Origin: Clostridium sp. CAG:492
Lineage (GTDB): Bacteria; Bacillota; Clostridia; TANB77; CAG-508
DNA: 64,000 nt
Direction: 5' to 3'
Assembly (NCBI GenBank): GCA_000434335.1
Contig: FR878314.1
Coordinates: 21,169-85,168, forward strand
Within the stretch, counting starts at the first letter, position 1, and each line of letters starts with the position of its first letter. The position numbers and the translations under genes are program-made. The notes under the pieces were generated by a model. The model worked only from the letters and a program-made list of their open reading frames with translations. It was not told where the DNA came from and made no database searches. Shown here piece after piece: positions 9,897 to 16,984 of this stretch.

Positions 9897-10025
9897 TTGT
9901 AATCAATATTACTATTGATTTTTGTAAATATTTTAATGACTAGCACTTGCCATAGAGCATCCGCCGAATTTTCGATAAACTCTAACCTCGTCAGCAATAT
10001 ATAATATTGCTCTGGCGCTTAAAAT
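9897..10025 (-). ncRNA. glmS self-cleaving ribozyme (GlcN6P-responsive leader)
   Basis: The minus-strand leader of glmS contains AAGCGCCAGAGCA, GACGAGG, TTATCGAAAATTCGGCGGAT and GGCAAGTG in the order and spacing of the glmS ribozyme core. Self-cleavage is expected 5' of the G at 10018 (A|GCGCC). P1/P2 pairing is visible around 9985-10017. A separate P4-like hairpin AATCAAT/ATTGATT lies at 9899-9919. In this family glucosamine-6-phosphate acts as the cofactor for cleavage, which destabilises the glmS mRNA. The core is complete, so it is probably active. Confidence 0.93.
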
Positions 10026-10068
10026 GTAACCTCCTTATATATTTTTTTAGTATATCTTTTATGGGGAT

Positions 10069-10097
10069 ATAGTACATCAAAAATATTTTAATTGCAA
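10069..10097 (-). promoter_or_regulatory. Sigma-A type promoter for the glmS transcript
   Basis: On the minus strand TTGCAA (10097-10092) is followed 17 bp later by TACTAT (10074-10069). This places the start near 10062, about 44 nt before the ribozyme cleavage site. Confidence 0.5.
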
Positions 10098-10145
10098 GTG
10101 AATTTTTTGTGAAAATGACAATATTAATTTTTACAAAAATATTAT

Positions 10146-10174
10146 TTGACACGTAAAAAAAATATAAGTATAAT
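10146..10174 (+). promoter_or_regulatory. Sigma-A type promoter for the DUF5684 gene
   Basis: A consensus TTGACA (10146-10151) and TATAAT (10169-10174) with a 17-bp spacer lie about 48 bp upstream of the ATG at 10222. Confidence 0.65.
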
Positions 10175-10221
10175 ACAAATAAATATTATAAAGAAAAGTA
10201 AACAAGAAGGGAGTAGTAATT

Positions 10222-10695
10222 ATGAGAGTAGAAGTTTCATACATATATTTGTATTTAGCAATTATAGTATCAATTGTAGTATGTTTTTGTATGATATTGG
10301 GGTTAATAAAAAAAATAGGTCAATGGGGAATTTTTTCAAAAGCTGGCATATCAGAATGGAAATCGTTAGTTCCAGTTTATAATCAAATACAATTATTAAA
10401 AATATGCAAATTATCACCTTGGCTTGTTGTTTTATACTTAGATTTTTTAATACCAATTATTGGTTTTTATGCAGGAAGAGATGTTAGTTGGACTTTTATT
10501 ATAATGTTAATTGGATTTTTATGTTACCGTTTTATGATAGCAGTAAGATTAGGATATTGCTATAAAAAAGGTGCAGTTTTACCATTTTTTATGGCATTTT
10601 TCCCATCAATATTTTTTCCAATAATAGGATGCTCAAAAAAAGAAGAATATACTGAACTTGTTATACAAAAAAAATCAAAAAGAAAAGATAAATAG
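10222..10695 (+). CDS. DUF5684-like multi-pass membrane protein
   Basis: This 157-residue protein has four or five predicted membrane helices and a positively charged tail (KKSKRKDK). The loop FSKAGISEWKSLVPVYNQIQLLKICKLSPWL matches the pattern of DUF5684 proteins ('F.KAG..GW.alIPiYN...LLKi'), small Firmicute membrane proteins sometimes joined to signal-peptidase-like genes. The function is unknown. A ribosome site (GAAGGGAG) lies 8 bp before the ATG, and a consensus promoter lies upstream. It probably leads into uvrC 52 bp downstream. Confidence 0.65.
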   Translation: MRVEVSYIYLYLAIIVSIVVCFCMILGLIKKIGQWGIFSKAGISEWKSLVPVYNQIQLLKICKLSPWLVVLYLDFLIPIIGFYAGRDVSWTFIIMLIGFLCYRFMIAVRLGYCYKKGAVLPFFMAFFPSIFFPIIGCSKKEEYTELVIQKKSKRKDK

Positions 10696-10747
10696 GGCAG
10701 ATGGTTTTACCATTTGTCTTATTTAAATATTTTACGGAGGTAAATTA

Positions 10748-12541
10748 ATGTTCGACATAGAAAAAGAGCTAAAAAAACTACCTGCCAAACCAGGTGTATA
10801 TATAATGCATGATAAAAATGACAAAATTATATATGTTGGAAAAGCAATATCTTTAAAAAATAGGGTTAGACAATATTTTAGAAAAAATAATAAAACAAAA
10901 AGAATTGAAAATATGGTTTCACTAGTAGATCATTTTGAATATATTGTAACCGAAAATGAGGCTGAAGCTTTAATATTAGAATGTAATTTAATAAAGAAAA
11001 ATATGCCAAAATTTAATGTTTTATTAAAAGATGATAAAACATATCCATACATAAAAATTACAGTTCAAACAGATTACCCAGATGTATATATAACAAGGAG
11101 AAAATTAAATGATGGTGCAAAATATTTTGGACCATATGCTAATCCAGGTAGTGCAAAAGAAATGGTTGATCTGATAAAAAGTAAGTTTAAAATTAGACAA
11201 TGCAGAAATTTTAAATATAAAGATAGACCATGTTTAAATTATCATATAAAAAAATGCTTAGCTCCATGTATGGGATATGTTTCAAAAGAAGACTACAAAA
11301 AGCAAATTGATGAAATAATCGATTTATTAGAAGGTAAAGTTGATAAAATTTTGAAACAGTTAACAGAAGAAATGGAGGAAGCTTCAAAAAATATGCAATA
11401 TGAAACAGCAGCATATTTGCGTGACAAAATTATTGCAATTGAAAATGTTTCAAAACGTCAAAAAGTTTCTAATATGGGTGAAAATGATATTGATGTTATA
11501 GGTTTGGCAAGAAATGATACAGAAGTTTGTATTGAAATGTTTTTTATAAGAAAAAGTAAAATGATTGGAAGAGAACATTACTTTTTTAAAGGTCTACAGG
11601 ATGAAGAAAAGTCTGAAATAATGTCAAGCTTTATAAAGCAATATTATTTAGAAAAAGATTTTTTACCAAGTAAAATAATGGTTAAAGAAACAATTGAAGA
11701 TAAAGAGCTAATAGAGCTATTGTTAACTCAAAAAGCAGAGCATAAAGTAGAAATAAAATTGCCACAAAAAGGTGAAAAGTTAAGATTAGTAGATATGGCG
11801 GAAAATAATGCATATATAACTTTAAATAATAAAGAAAAAGACAAGTACAACGTTTTAACAGAGCTAAAAGAAGTACTAAAACTAGACAAATATCCAAGAA
11901 AAATTGAATGTTATGATATTTCAAATATTTCAGGTAACTTTATAGTTGCTGGAATGTGTGTTATGGAAAATGGGGTAATAAAAAAGAATTTATCAAGAAG
12001 ATTTAAAATAAAATCTGTAGTTAATAATCAAGATGATCCTAAGTGTATGAATGAAGTAATATATAGAAGATTGCAACATTCAATTAATGGAAGAAATGAT
12101 GGTTTTGGGGCTCTACCAGATGTTATTTTTGTAGATGGTGGAATAACACAAATAAGATCTGCAAAACAAGCTTTATATGATTTAAATTTAAATATTCCTA
12201 TATTTGGAATGGTTAAAAATGACAAACATCAAACTAGAGCTTTAATGGACGAAAATAGAAATGAACTTACAATATCACAAAGTTTATTAAATGCTATTAC
12301 AATGTTTCAAGATAGTGTTCACGATACAGCAATTGGTTATCATAGAAAATTAAGAGATGAATCTATGATAAAATCAGCTTTGGATGAAATACCAGGAATA
12401 GGAACAGCTAAAAAGGCAATGTTATTAAAAAAGTTTGGTAGTGTAGAAAAAATATCAGAGGCAAGTATTGAAGAGCTAACAAGTGTAAAAGGAATAAATG
12501 AAGATTTAGCTAAAAAAATATTAGAAAAAATATCAAAATAA
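10748..12541 (+). CDS. uvrC: Excinuclease ABC subunit C
   Basis: UvrC makes both incisions in nucleotide excision repair. The 597-residue protein has the N-terminal GIY-YIG nuclease (PGVYIMHDKNDKIIYVGKA, res. ~14-32), a cysteine cluster (CRNFKYKDRPCLNYHIKKCLAPC region), the UvrB-binding UVR helix pair (~195-235), the RNase-H-like second nuclease with ECYDISNISG and FVDGG, and C-terminal helix-hairpin-helix motifs (IPGIGTAKKAMLL...VKGINEDLAKKI). A strong ribosome site TACGGAGG precedes the ATG. uvrA and uvrB are not in the window. Confidence 0.97.
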   Translation: MFDIEKELKKLPAKPGVYIMHDKNDKIIYVGKAISLKNRVRQYFRKNNKTKRIENMVSLVDHFEYIVTENEAEALILECNLIKKNMPKFNVLLKDDKTYPYIKITVQTDYPDVYITRRKLNDGAKYFGPYANPGSAKEMVDLIKSKFKIRQCRNFKYKDRPCLNYHIKKCLAPCMGYVSKEDYKKQIDEIIDLLEGKVDKILKQLTEEMEEASKNMQYETAAYLRDKIIAIENVSKRQKVSNMGENDIDVIGLARNDTEVCIEMFFIRKSKMIGREHYFFKGLQDEEKSEIMSSFIKQYYLEKDFLPSKIMVKETIEDKELIELLLTQKAEHKVEIKLPQKGEKLRLVDMAENNAYITLNNKEKDKYNVLTELKEVLKLDKYPRKIECYDISNISGNFIVAGMCVMENGVIKKNLSRRFKIKSVVNNQDDPKCMNEVIYRRLQHSINGRNDGFGALPDVIFVDGGITQIRSAKQALYDLNLNIPIFGMVKNDKHQTRALMDENRNELTISQSLLNAITMFQDSVHDTAIGYHRKLRDESMIKSALDEIPGIGTAKKAMLLKKFGSVEKISEASIEELTSVKGINEDLAKKILEKISK

Positions 12542-12577
12542 AAATTACATAAAACAAGTTGCAATAGGAGGAAGACA

Positions 12578-13300
12578 ATGATTTTTTCAGAAAAATTCTA
12601 TATAGGATATAGAGACATAGATTCAAATTTAAAAATAAAAAATAGTGCAATACTAAACATTTTTGAGGATATATCAGGTATGCATGCAACCCAAGCAGGA
12701 GAAGGACTTAAAACTTCAGAAACAACGTGGTTACTAACAGGATATAAAGTAAATATAATAAAAAGACCTGAATATGGTGATAAAGTTAATGTATATACAT
12801 GGGGAACTGAAATAAAAAACATAACTGCTTCAAGAGAATTTGAAATAAAATCAGAAGCGGGTGAGCTATTAATTACAGGAATTTCAAATTGGGTACATAT
12901 AAATTTAAAAAGTAAAAAAATTGAAAAAGTAACAGACCAGCTTATAGATGCATATCAATTAGAACCTGAAAAAACGAATTTTAATGAACGTAAATTGAAA
13001 AAATTAAAAGAGCCAGAAACATATTTAAATTGTATTGATTATAAAATTGATTTAAATTGGATTGATGTTAATAATCATATGAATAATATTTATTACCTAG
13101 AATTAGCAGATATGATATTACCAGAAGAAATAAGAAAAAGTAATAATTGTAGCAATTTTGAAATTATGTACAAGAAAGAAATTAAATATGGTGATATTAT
13201 AAAATGTTATTATGCAGAGCCAGAAAATACATCACATGTTGTAACTCTAAAAAATTCTGAAACAGGGGAAATTTGTGCGATAATTAAACTATATATTTAG
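12578..13300 (+). CDS. Acyl-ACP thioesterase (FatA/FatB family)
   Basis: This 240-residue double hot-dog protein releases fatty acids from acyl carrier protein. The N-terminal half begins YIGYRDIDSN and carries TTWLLTGYKVNIIKRPEYGD, a typical bacterial TesA/FatA feature. The second half has the catalytic-loop sequence DVNNHMNNIYYLE (res. ~163-175), with the Asn and His expected in PF01643. The ribosome site AGGAGG is well placed. It lies 36 bp after uvrC and is likely read from the same transcript. It is common in anaerobic Firmicutes, where it probably edits membrane lipid supply. Confidence 0.9.
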   Translation: MIFSEKFYIGYRDIDSNLKIKNSAILNIFEDISGMHATQAGEGLKTSETTWLLTGYKVNIIKRPEYGDKVNVYTWGTEIKNITASREFEIKSEAGELLITGISNWVHINLKSKKIEKVTDQLIDAYQLEPEKTNFNERKLKKLKEPETYLNCIDYKIDLNWIDVNNHMNNIYYLELADMILPEEIRKSNNCSNFEIMYKKEIKYGDIIKCYYAEPENTSHVVTLKNSETGEICAIIKLYI

Positions 13301-13310
13301 AAAACAAGCT

Positions 13311-13347
13311 GTCAATGGGTGTCAATGGGGACGGTTCTTTTTGACAA
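13311..13347 (+). repeat. REP-like element with GGGGACGGTT core
   Basis: GTCAATGGGTGTCAATGGGG runs into ACGGTTCTTTTTGACAAC. The ends TGTCAA (13320-13325) and TTGACA (13341-13346) are inverted. A second GGGGACGG element lies at 59821-59887. Such G-rich cores are scattered in many Firmicute genomes and are linked in the literature to IS200-like REP-associated transposases; that link is inference here. Confidence 0.5.
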
Positions 13348-13464
13348 CATTTTAATTAAAAAATCAAGTATACTTAAATGTGTAAACAAAATGACACATA
13401 CTATGAAGCAATGTTAAAAAATGGATTTATTACTAACTAGGTAGATAGAAATTTCAAATTAATC

Positions 13465-13480
13465 TTTAGCTATAGCTAAA
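13465..13480. repeat. Perfect 16-bp palindrome
   Basis: TTTAGCTATAGCTAAA is fully self-complementary. It lies just outside the tRNA-Leu terminator. It could be a protein-binding site or part of the terminator structure; nothing else supports a role. Confidence 0.35.
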
Positions 13481-13483
13481 ATG

Positions 13484-13513
13484 AAAAAAAGAAGTCGCAT
13501 GACTTCTTTTTTT
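13484..13513. terminator. Terminator of tRNA-Leu
   Basis: AAAAAAAGAAGTC (13484-13496) pairs perfectly with GACTTCTTTTTTT (13501-13513) around a 4-nt loop. On the minus strand this directly follows the tRNA 3' CCA. Confidence 0.85.
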
Positions 13514-13596
13514 GGTGCGGATGAAGGGACTTGAACCCCCACGTCGTTGACACTGGTTCCTAAGACCAGCGCGTCTGCCAATTCCGCCACATCCGC
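13513..13596 (-). tRNA. tRNA-Leu (anticodon UAG)
   Basis: Read on the minus strand, acceptor arms GCGGATG (13596-13590) and CATCCGC pair. The D-arm region GGCGGAATTGGCAGACGC, anticodon stem CTGGT/ACCAG with loop CTTAGGA (anticodon TAG), a long variable arm (GTGTCAACGACGTG region) and a T-arm GGGGTTCAAGTCCC are all present. The discriminator A and an encoded CCA (13515-13513) follow. The long variable arm and the anticodon both fit leucine. Confidence 0.95.
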
Positions 13597-13619
13597 ATAT
13601 GTTTTTGGAAACTTCTTAA

Positions 13620-13649
13620 ATATTAGCACAAATTACTGTCCTTTGTCAA
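13620..13649 (-). promoter_or_regulatory. Promoter for tRNA-Leu
   Basis: On the minus strand TTGACA (13649-13644) is followed by TAATAT (13625-13620) with an 18-bp spacer, about 24 bp upstream of the tRNA 5' end. Confidence 0.5.
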
Positions 13650-13745
13650 TAGTTTTTTTTACTTTTTAAAAATAAAAATCAGCAATAGACGAATAAGCTC
13701 ATATATGATATAATTATTCCACAATTAAATAATAGGAGGAAATCT

Positions 13746-14336
13746 ATGAACATAGGAATAGATATAGATGGTGTAATATTAGATAGTGAAAAAGTATTTA
13801 GAACAGTAGCTGATTTGTACAACACAATAGAACTAAATGACAGAGCAATAAGAGCATATGATGAACCACGAGTTCAAGAAAAATACAATTGGACTGATGA
13901 AGAGATACAAGAATTTGCTGATAAATATTTTATAGAATGTTCAAAAATTTCAAATTTCATGCCATGTGTAAAAGAAGTATTAAATATGTTAAAACAAGAA
14001 GGACATAACCTAATAATAATAACAGCAAGAGGTCGTGACAAAAAAGAAATGAGAGCAATAGCAGAAGAAAAGTTTGAAAAAGAAGGCTTAAAATTTGACA
14101 AATATTATTGGGCTCAGAGAGGAAAAGCAGATGTATGTGTAAAAGAAAAAATTGATGTAATGATAGATGACAACTACATGAATTGCTTAGAAATAGCAGA
14201 AAAAAATATAAAAACATTATATTTTAGAGATGCAGGAATAAAAGAAATAAAAAATAATCCACACATAACAGAAGTTCACAATTGGGGTGAAATATACAAA
14301 TATATACATATGTATAATAATGAAATAAATAGCTAA
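13746..14336 (+). CDS. HAD-superfamily 5'-nucleotidase (NT5C/YqfW-like)
   Basis: This 196-residue haloacid-dehalogenase-fold phosphatase has motif I GIDIDGVILDSE (nucleophile Asp at res. 5 and acid Asp at 7), motif II IIITARG (Thr, ~98), a Lys-containing motif III region (QRGKADVCVKEKIDV) and motif IV MIDDN (~139). The pattern matches the 5'(3')-deoxyribonucleotidase type C (NT5C) family, which dephosphorylates nucleotides in the cytosol. The ribosome site AGGAGG lies 7 bp before the ATG. A weak -10 TATAAT lies upstream near 13710-13716. It may instead act on another phosphate ester. Confidence 0.8.
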   Translation: MNIGIDIDGVILDSEKVFRTVADLYNTIELNDRAIRAYDEPRVQEKYNWTDEEIQEFADKYFIECSKISNFMPCVKEVLNMLKQEGHNLIIITARGRDKKEMRAIAEEKFEKEGLKFDKYYWAQRGKADVCVKEKIDVMIDDNYMNCLEIAEKNIKTLYFRDAGIKEIKNNPHITEVHNWGEIYKYIHMYNNEINS

Positions 14337-14386
14337 AAATTGCATATAATGTTTAAAAAGTAAACAAAAAGATAGGAGAAAATATT

Positions 14387-14545
14387 ATGAGAGAAAAGTA
14401 TTTTGAAGATCTTGGTTTAGATGATGGACAAGATATATTAAGTAAATTTAAAATAAATATGGATGAGATATTAGAAGAATCAAAAGAGCATGAAGATAAA
14501 AAGCAAAAAGATGCTAAAGAAAATGAGAAAAAAGATAATAAATAA
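14387..14545 (+). CDS. 52-residue highly charged small protein
   Basis: A short ORF begins at an ATG with GATAGGAGAA 7 bp upstream and reads MREKYFEDLGLDDGQDILSK and onward. The second half is almost entirely Glu, Lys and Asp (EESKEHEDKKQKDAKENEKK), probably a single helix. It fills the gap between the nucleotidase and the RlmD-type methyltransferase, with its own good ribosome site and only 14 bp to the next start. That is why I take it as real. I recognise no family. It could be a small conserved companion of either neighbour. Confidence 0.6.
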   Translation: MREKYFEDLGLDDGQDILSKFKINMDEILEESKEHEDKKQKDAKENEKKDNK

Positions 14546-14559
14546 TAAAGAAGGTGCTT

Positions 14560-15942
14560 ATGATTATGGAAATTCCTATACAAAAAAATAAGGAATATAT
14601 AGTTGATGTAATTGATAATGGATTTGAAGGAGAAGGGATTGCAAAAATAGATAATTTTACAATCTTTATTGATGGTGCAATAAAAGGCGAAAAATGTAAA
14701 ATATTAATAGTAAAAATAACATCATCACATGCATTTGGAAAATTATTAGAGCTAATAGAGCAATCTCCTGTAAGATGTACTCCAGATTGTGAAACATATA
14801 AAAGATGTGGTGGATGCAATTTACGACATATTGATTATGAAGAAACATTAAACATAAAGCAAAAAAAAGTCCAAAATTTAATAAACAAAACACTAACTAA
14901 AAAAGTAGAAGTAGAAAAAACATTAGGAATGGGAAATCCATATAATTATAGAAATAAAGCTCAATATCCAGTAGGCACAAATAAAAATGGAGAAAAAGTT
15001 TTTGGTGTGTTTGCTAAAAGAACACATGAAATTATACCAATAAAAGAATGTAAAATTCAAAAAGAAATATCATATGAAATAGCAAACTATATTTTAGACT
15101 ATATAAAGAAAAATAACATAAGTGTATATAATGAAAAAAAGCAAACAGGATTAGTACGACATATTGTAACAAAAGTAGGGATTCAAACAAATGAAATTAT
15201 GTGTATTATTGTAATAAACGGCAAAGAGCTACCACATGAACTAACTCTTGCTAATAATATAATTGATAAATTTCCAATGGTAAAAACAGTTGTAAAAAAT
15301 ATAAACACAAAAAATACAAATGTAATAATGGGTCAAAAAAATGAAGCAATAGTTGGAAGAGGTTACATTACAGATGTATTAGGTGATTATATTTTTAAAA
15401 TATCGCCAATGTCATTTTATCAAGTCAATCCAATACAAGCAGAGGCTCTTTATAACATTGCAATTGAAAAAGCAAATATTACAAAAGATGATGTGGTATG
15501 CGACTTATATTGCGGAATTGGAACAATAGGAATATTTGCATCAAAATTTGCTAAAAAAGTATATGGAATTGAAATAGTAAAACAAGCAATAGAAGATGCA
15601 CACGGGAATGCAAAATTAAACAATGTAAACAATATTGAATTCATATGCGGAGATGTGGAGCAAGCATTTGATAAACTAATTAAAAAGGAAAAAGTAGAAC
15701 CATCAGTAGTAATAGTAGACCCTCCAAGAAAAGGATTAGATAATAATACAATTGAAAATATTATGAAATTGAATGTAGAAAGAGTTGTATACATAAGCTG
15801 TAATCCAGCAACTATGGTGAGAGATTTGAAAATGATGGAGGAAAAGTACGAGATAAAGGAAGTTCAGCCAGTGGATATGTTTCCGTTTACATCACATGTG
15901 GAAACTATAATGGTTTTAACATTGAAAAATCAAGGATTATAG
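14560..15942 (+). CDS. rlmD: 23S rRNA (uracil-C5)-methyltransferase, RlmD/RlmCD type
   Basis: This enzyme transfers methyl from SAM to C5 of uridines in 23S rRNA (U1939 and, in Gram-positives, U747). It begins with a TRAM RNA-binding domain (VIDNGFEGEGIAKIDNF...GAIKGE), then Fe-S cysteines (PDCETYKRCGGC and a later CKI), the insertion GYITDVLGDYIFKISPMSFYQVNP, the SAM-binding DLYCGIGTIGIFA, IVDPPRKGLD, and the catalytic YISCNPATM. About 460 residues is normal. The ATG at 14560 has AAGG about 5 bp upstream; ATG 14566 and GTG 14554 are alternatives. Confidence 0.94.
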   Translation: MIMEIPIQKNKEYIVDVIDNGFEGEGIAKIDNFTIFIDGAIKGEKCKILIVKITSSHAFGKLLELIEQSPVRCTPDCETYKRCGGCNLRHIDYEETLNIKQKKVQNLINKTLTKKVEVEKTLGMGNPYNYRNKAQYPVGTNKNGEKVFGVFAKRTHEIIPIKECKIQKEISYEIANYILDYIKKNNISVYNEKKQTGLVRHIVTKVGIQTNEIMCIIVINGKELPHELTLANNIIDKFPMVKTVVKNINTKNTNVIMGQKNEAIVGRGYITDVLGDYIFKISPMSFYQVNPIQAEALYNIAIEKANITKDDVVCDLYCGIGTIGIFASKFAKKVYGIEIVKQAIEDAHGNAKLNNVNNIEFICGDVEQAFDKLIKKEKVEPSVVIVDPPRKGLDNNTIENIMKLNVERVVYISCNPATMVRDLKMMEEKYEIKEVQPVDMFPFTSHVETIMVLTLKNQGL

Positions 15943-16279
15943 CAAATAAACAAAAGAAAAATGTTGTAAATGTCAACCGTTTCTCAACTTATAATATATG
16001 GTTAAGTTCATTAGTTCCAGTAATAGGATTTACATTATCAACAGTTTCTTTAAATTTAGTAAGAACTGTTTGGGAAAAGAATAGAAAATAGTATTACAAA
16101 GCAGTTATTAATATGAAATAATAACTGCTTTAATTGTGGGTTTTAAATAGTATAAACATGAAAAATTGCTTTCTTTTTTTACTTTTTAATGATAAAATAT
16201 GGGCAATTAATTAAGAAATAGAAATGCAAATGACTGAACAGATTAAGGAATAATGAATTAAATAATAAGGAGGCATAAT
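15943..16279 (+). other. Gap with a start-less gene remnant and a hairpin
   Basis: A frame ending at the TAG near 16090 reads WLSSLVPVIGFTLSTVSLNL and then VRTVWEKNRK. This looks like the end of a small membrane protein, but no in-frame start or ribosome site is visible, so it is probably a remnant. The hairpin AAAGCAGTTATTA/TAATAACTGCTTT (16098-16131) follows and may end transcription from upstream. The rest carries no gene that I can see; GGAGGC (16269-16274) is the ribosome site of the next gene. Confidence 0.45.
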
Positions 16280-16744
16280 ATGGAAACAACACTATGTCTA
16301 TTAAAAAAAGATAATTCAATTTTGTTAGCAATGAAAAAAAGAGGTTTTGGCTCTGGAAAATACAATGGTATTGGAGGAAAAATAGAAAAGGGAGAAACAC
16401 CAGACGAAGCAATGATTCGTGAGACCAAAGAAGAAATAAAAGTAACTCCAATAAAATACGAAAAGGTTGGAATTATTAATTTCGATGAGTACTACAAAGG
16501 CAATAAAGAGCATGTAATACTACACTTATATATGGTATATGAATGGAAAGGAAATCCAAGTGAAAGTGAGGAAATGAATCCAAAGTGGTTTGATATAAAA
16601 AAATTACCATTTAACCAAATGCTACCAGACGATAAATATTGGCTTCCGTTAATACTTGATGGTAAAAAAATAAAGGCATACTTTAAATTTGATGAAGAGT
16701 GGAATTTATTATCAAAAGAGATAGAAAACGTGCAAATACTATAG
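16280..16744 (+). CDS. MutT/MTH1-like Nudix hydrolase (8-oxo-dGTPase type)
   Basis: The 154-residue protein has a complete Nudix box, GKIEKGETPDEAMIRETKEE (res. ~33-52), and the preceding GFGSGKYNGIGG loop that resembles human MTH1. It probably hydrolyses oxidised purine nucleoside triphosphates in the cytosol and so sanitises the dNTP pool. WFDIKKLPFNQMLPDDKYWLP also resembles MTH1, where this region contacts the base. AAGGAGG lies 7 bp before the ATG. It stands alone, followed by its own terminator. Confidence 0.9.
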   Translation: METTLCLLKKDNSILLAMKKRGFGSGKYNGIGGKIEKGETPDEAMIRETKEEIKVTPIKYEKVGIINFDEYYKGNKEHVILHLYMVYEWKGNPSESEEMNPKWFDIKKLPFNQMLPDDKYWLPLILDGKKIKAYFKFDEEWNLLSKEIENVQIL

Positions 16745-16766
16745 AAAGATTCGTTGGTGTAAAATT

Positions 16767-16806
16767 AAAGTAGGCAAAATGAACATAAAATTTTGTCTAC
16801 TTTTAC
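16767..16806 (+). terminator. Terminator after the Nudix gene
   Basis: AAAGTAGGCAAAAT (16767-16780) is complementary, with one mismatch, to ATTTTGTCTACTTT (about 16790-16803). A T tract follows. Confidence 0.75.
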
Positions 16807-16843
16807 TTGACACAAACGGCACAATAGTTAAAGTAAAATATGC

Positions 16844-16872
16844 TTGATAAATGATAACGGTTTTGTTATAAT
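16844..16872 (+). promoter_or_regulatory. Sigma-A type promoter for the 837-residue protein operon
   Basis: TTGATA (16844-16849) and TATAAT (16867-16872) have a 17-bp spacer. The leader to the ATG at 16985 is about 105 nt. Confidence 0.55.
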
Positions 16873-16984
16873 TTTTATAAATTATAAGAACAGGAAGCTA
16901 TTTTTAGAAACTAAAATATAAATATAAGTATGTAGAAATTATAAAATATAGTTTGAAAAGTAACTTCTAGTGGAGGTACAAAAG

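Noticed and set aside
10146..10382. Plus-strand frame beginning at 10146
   Set aside because: Its start lies inside the promoter of the DUF5684 gene, and it overlaps that gene in another frame without coding features.
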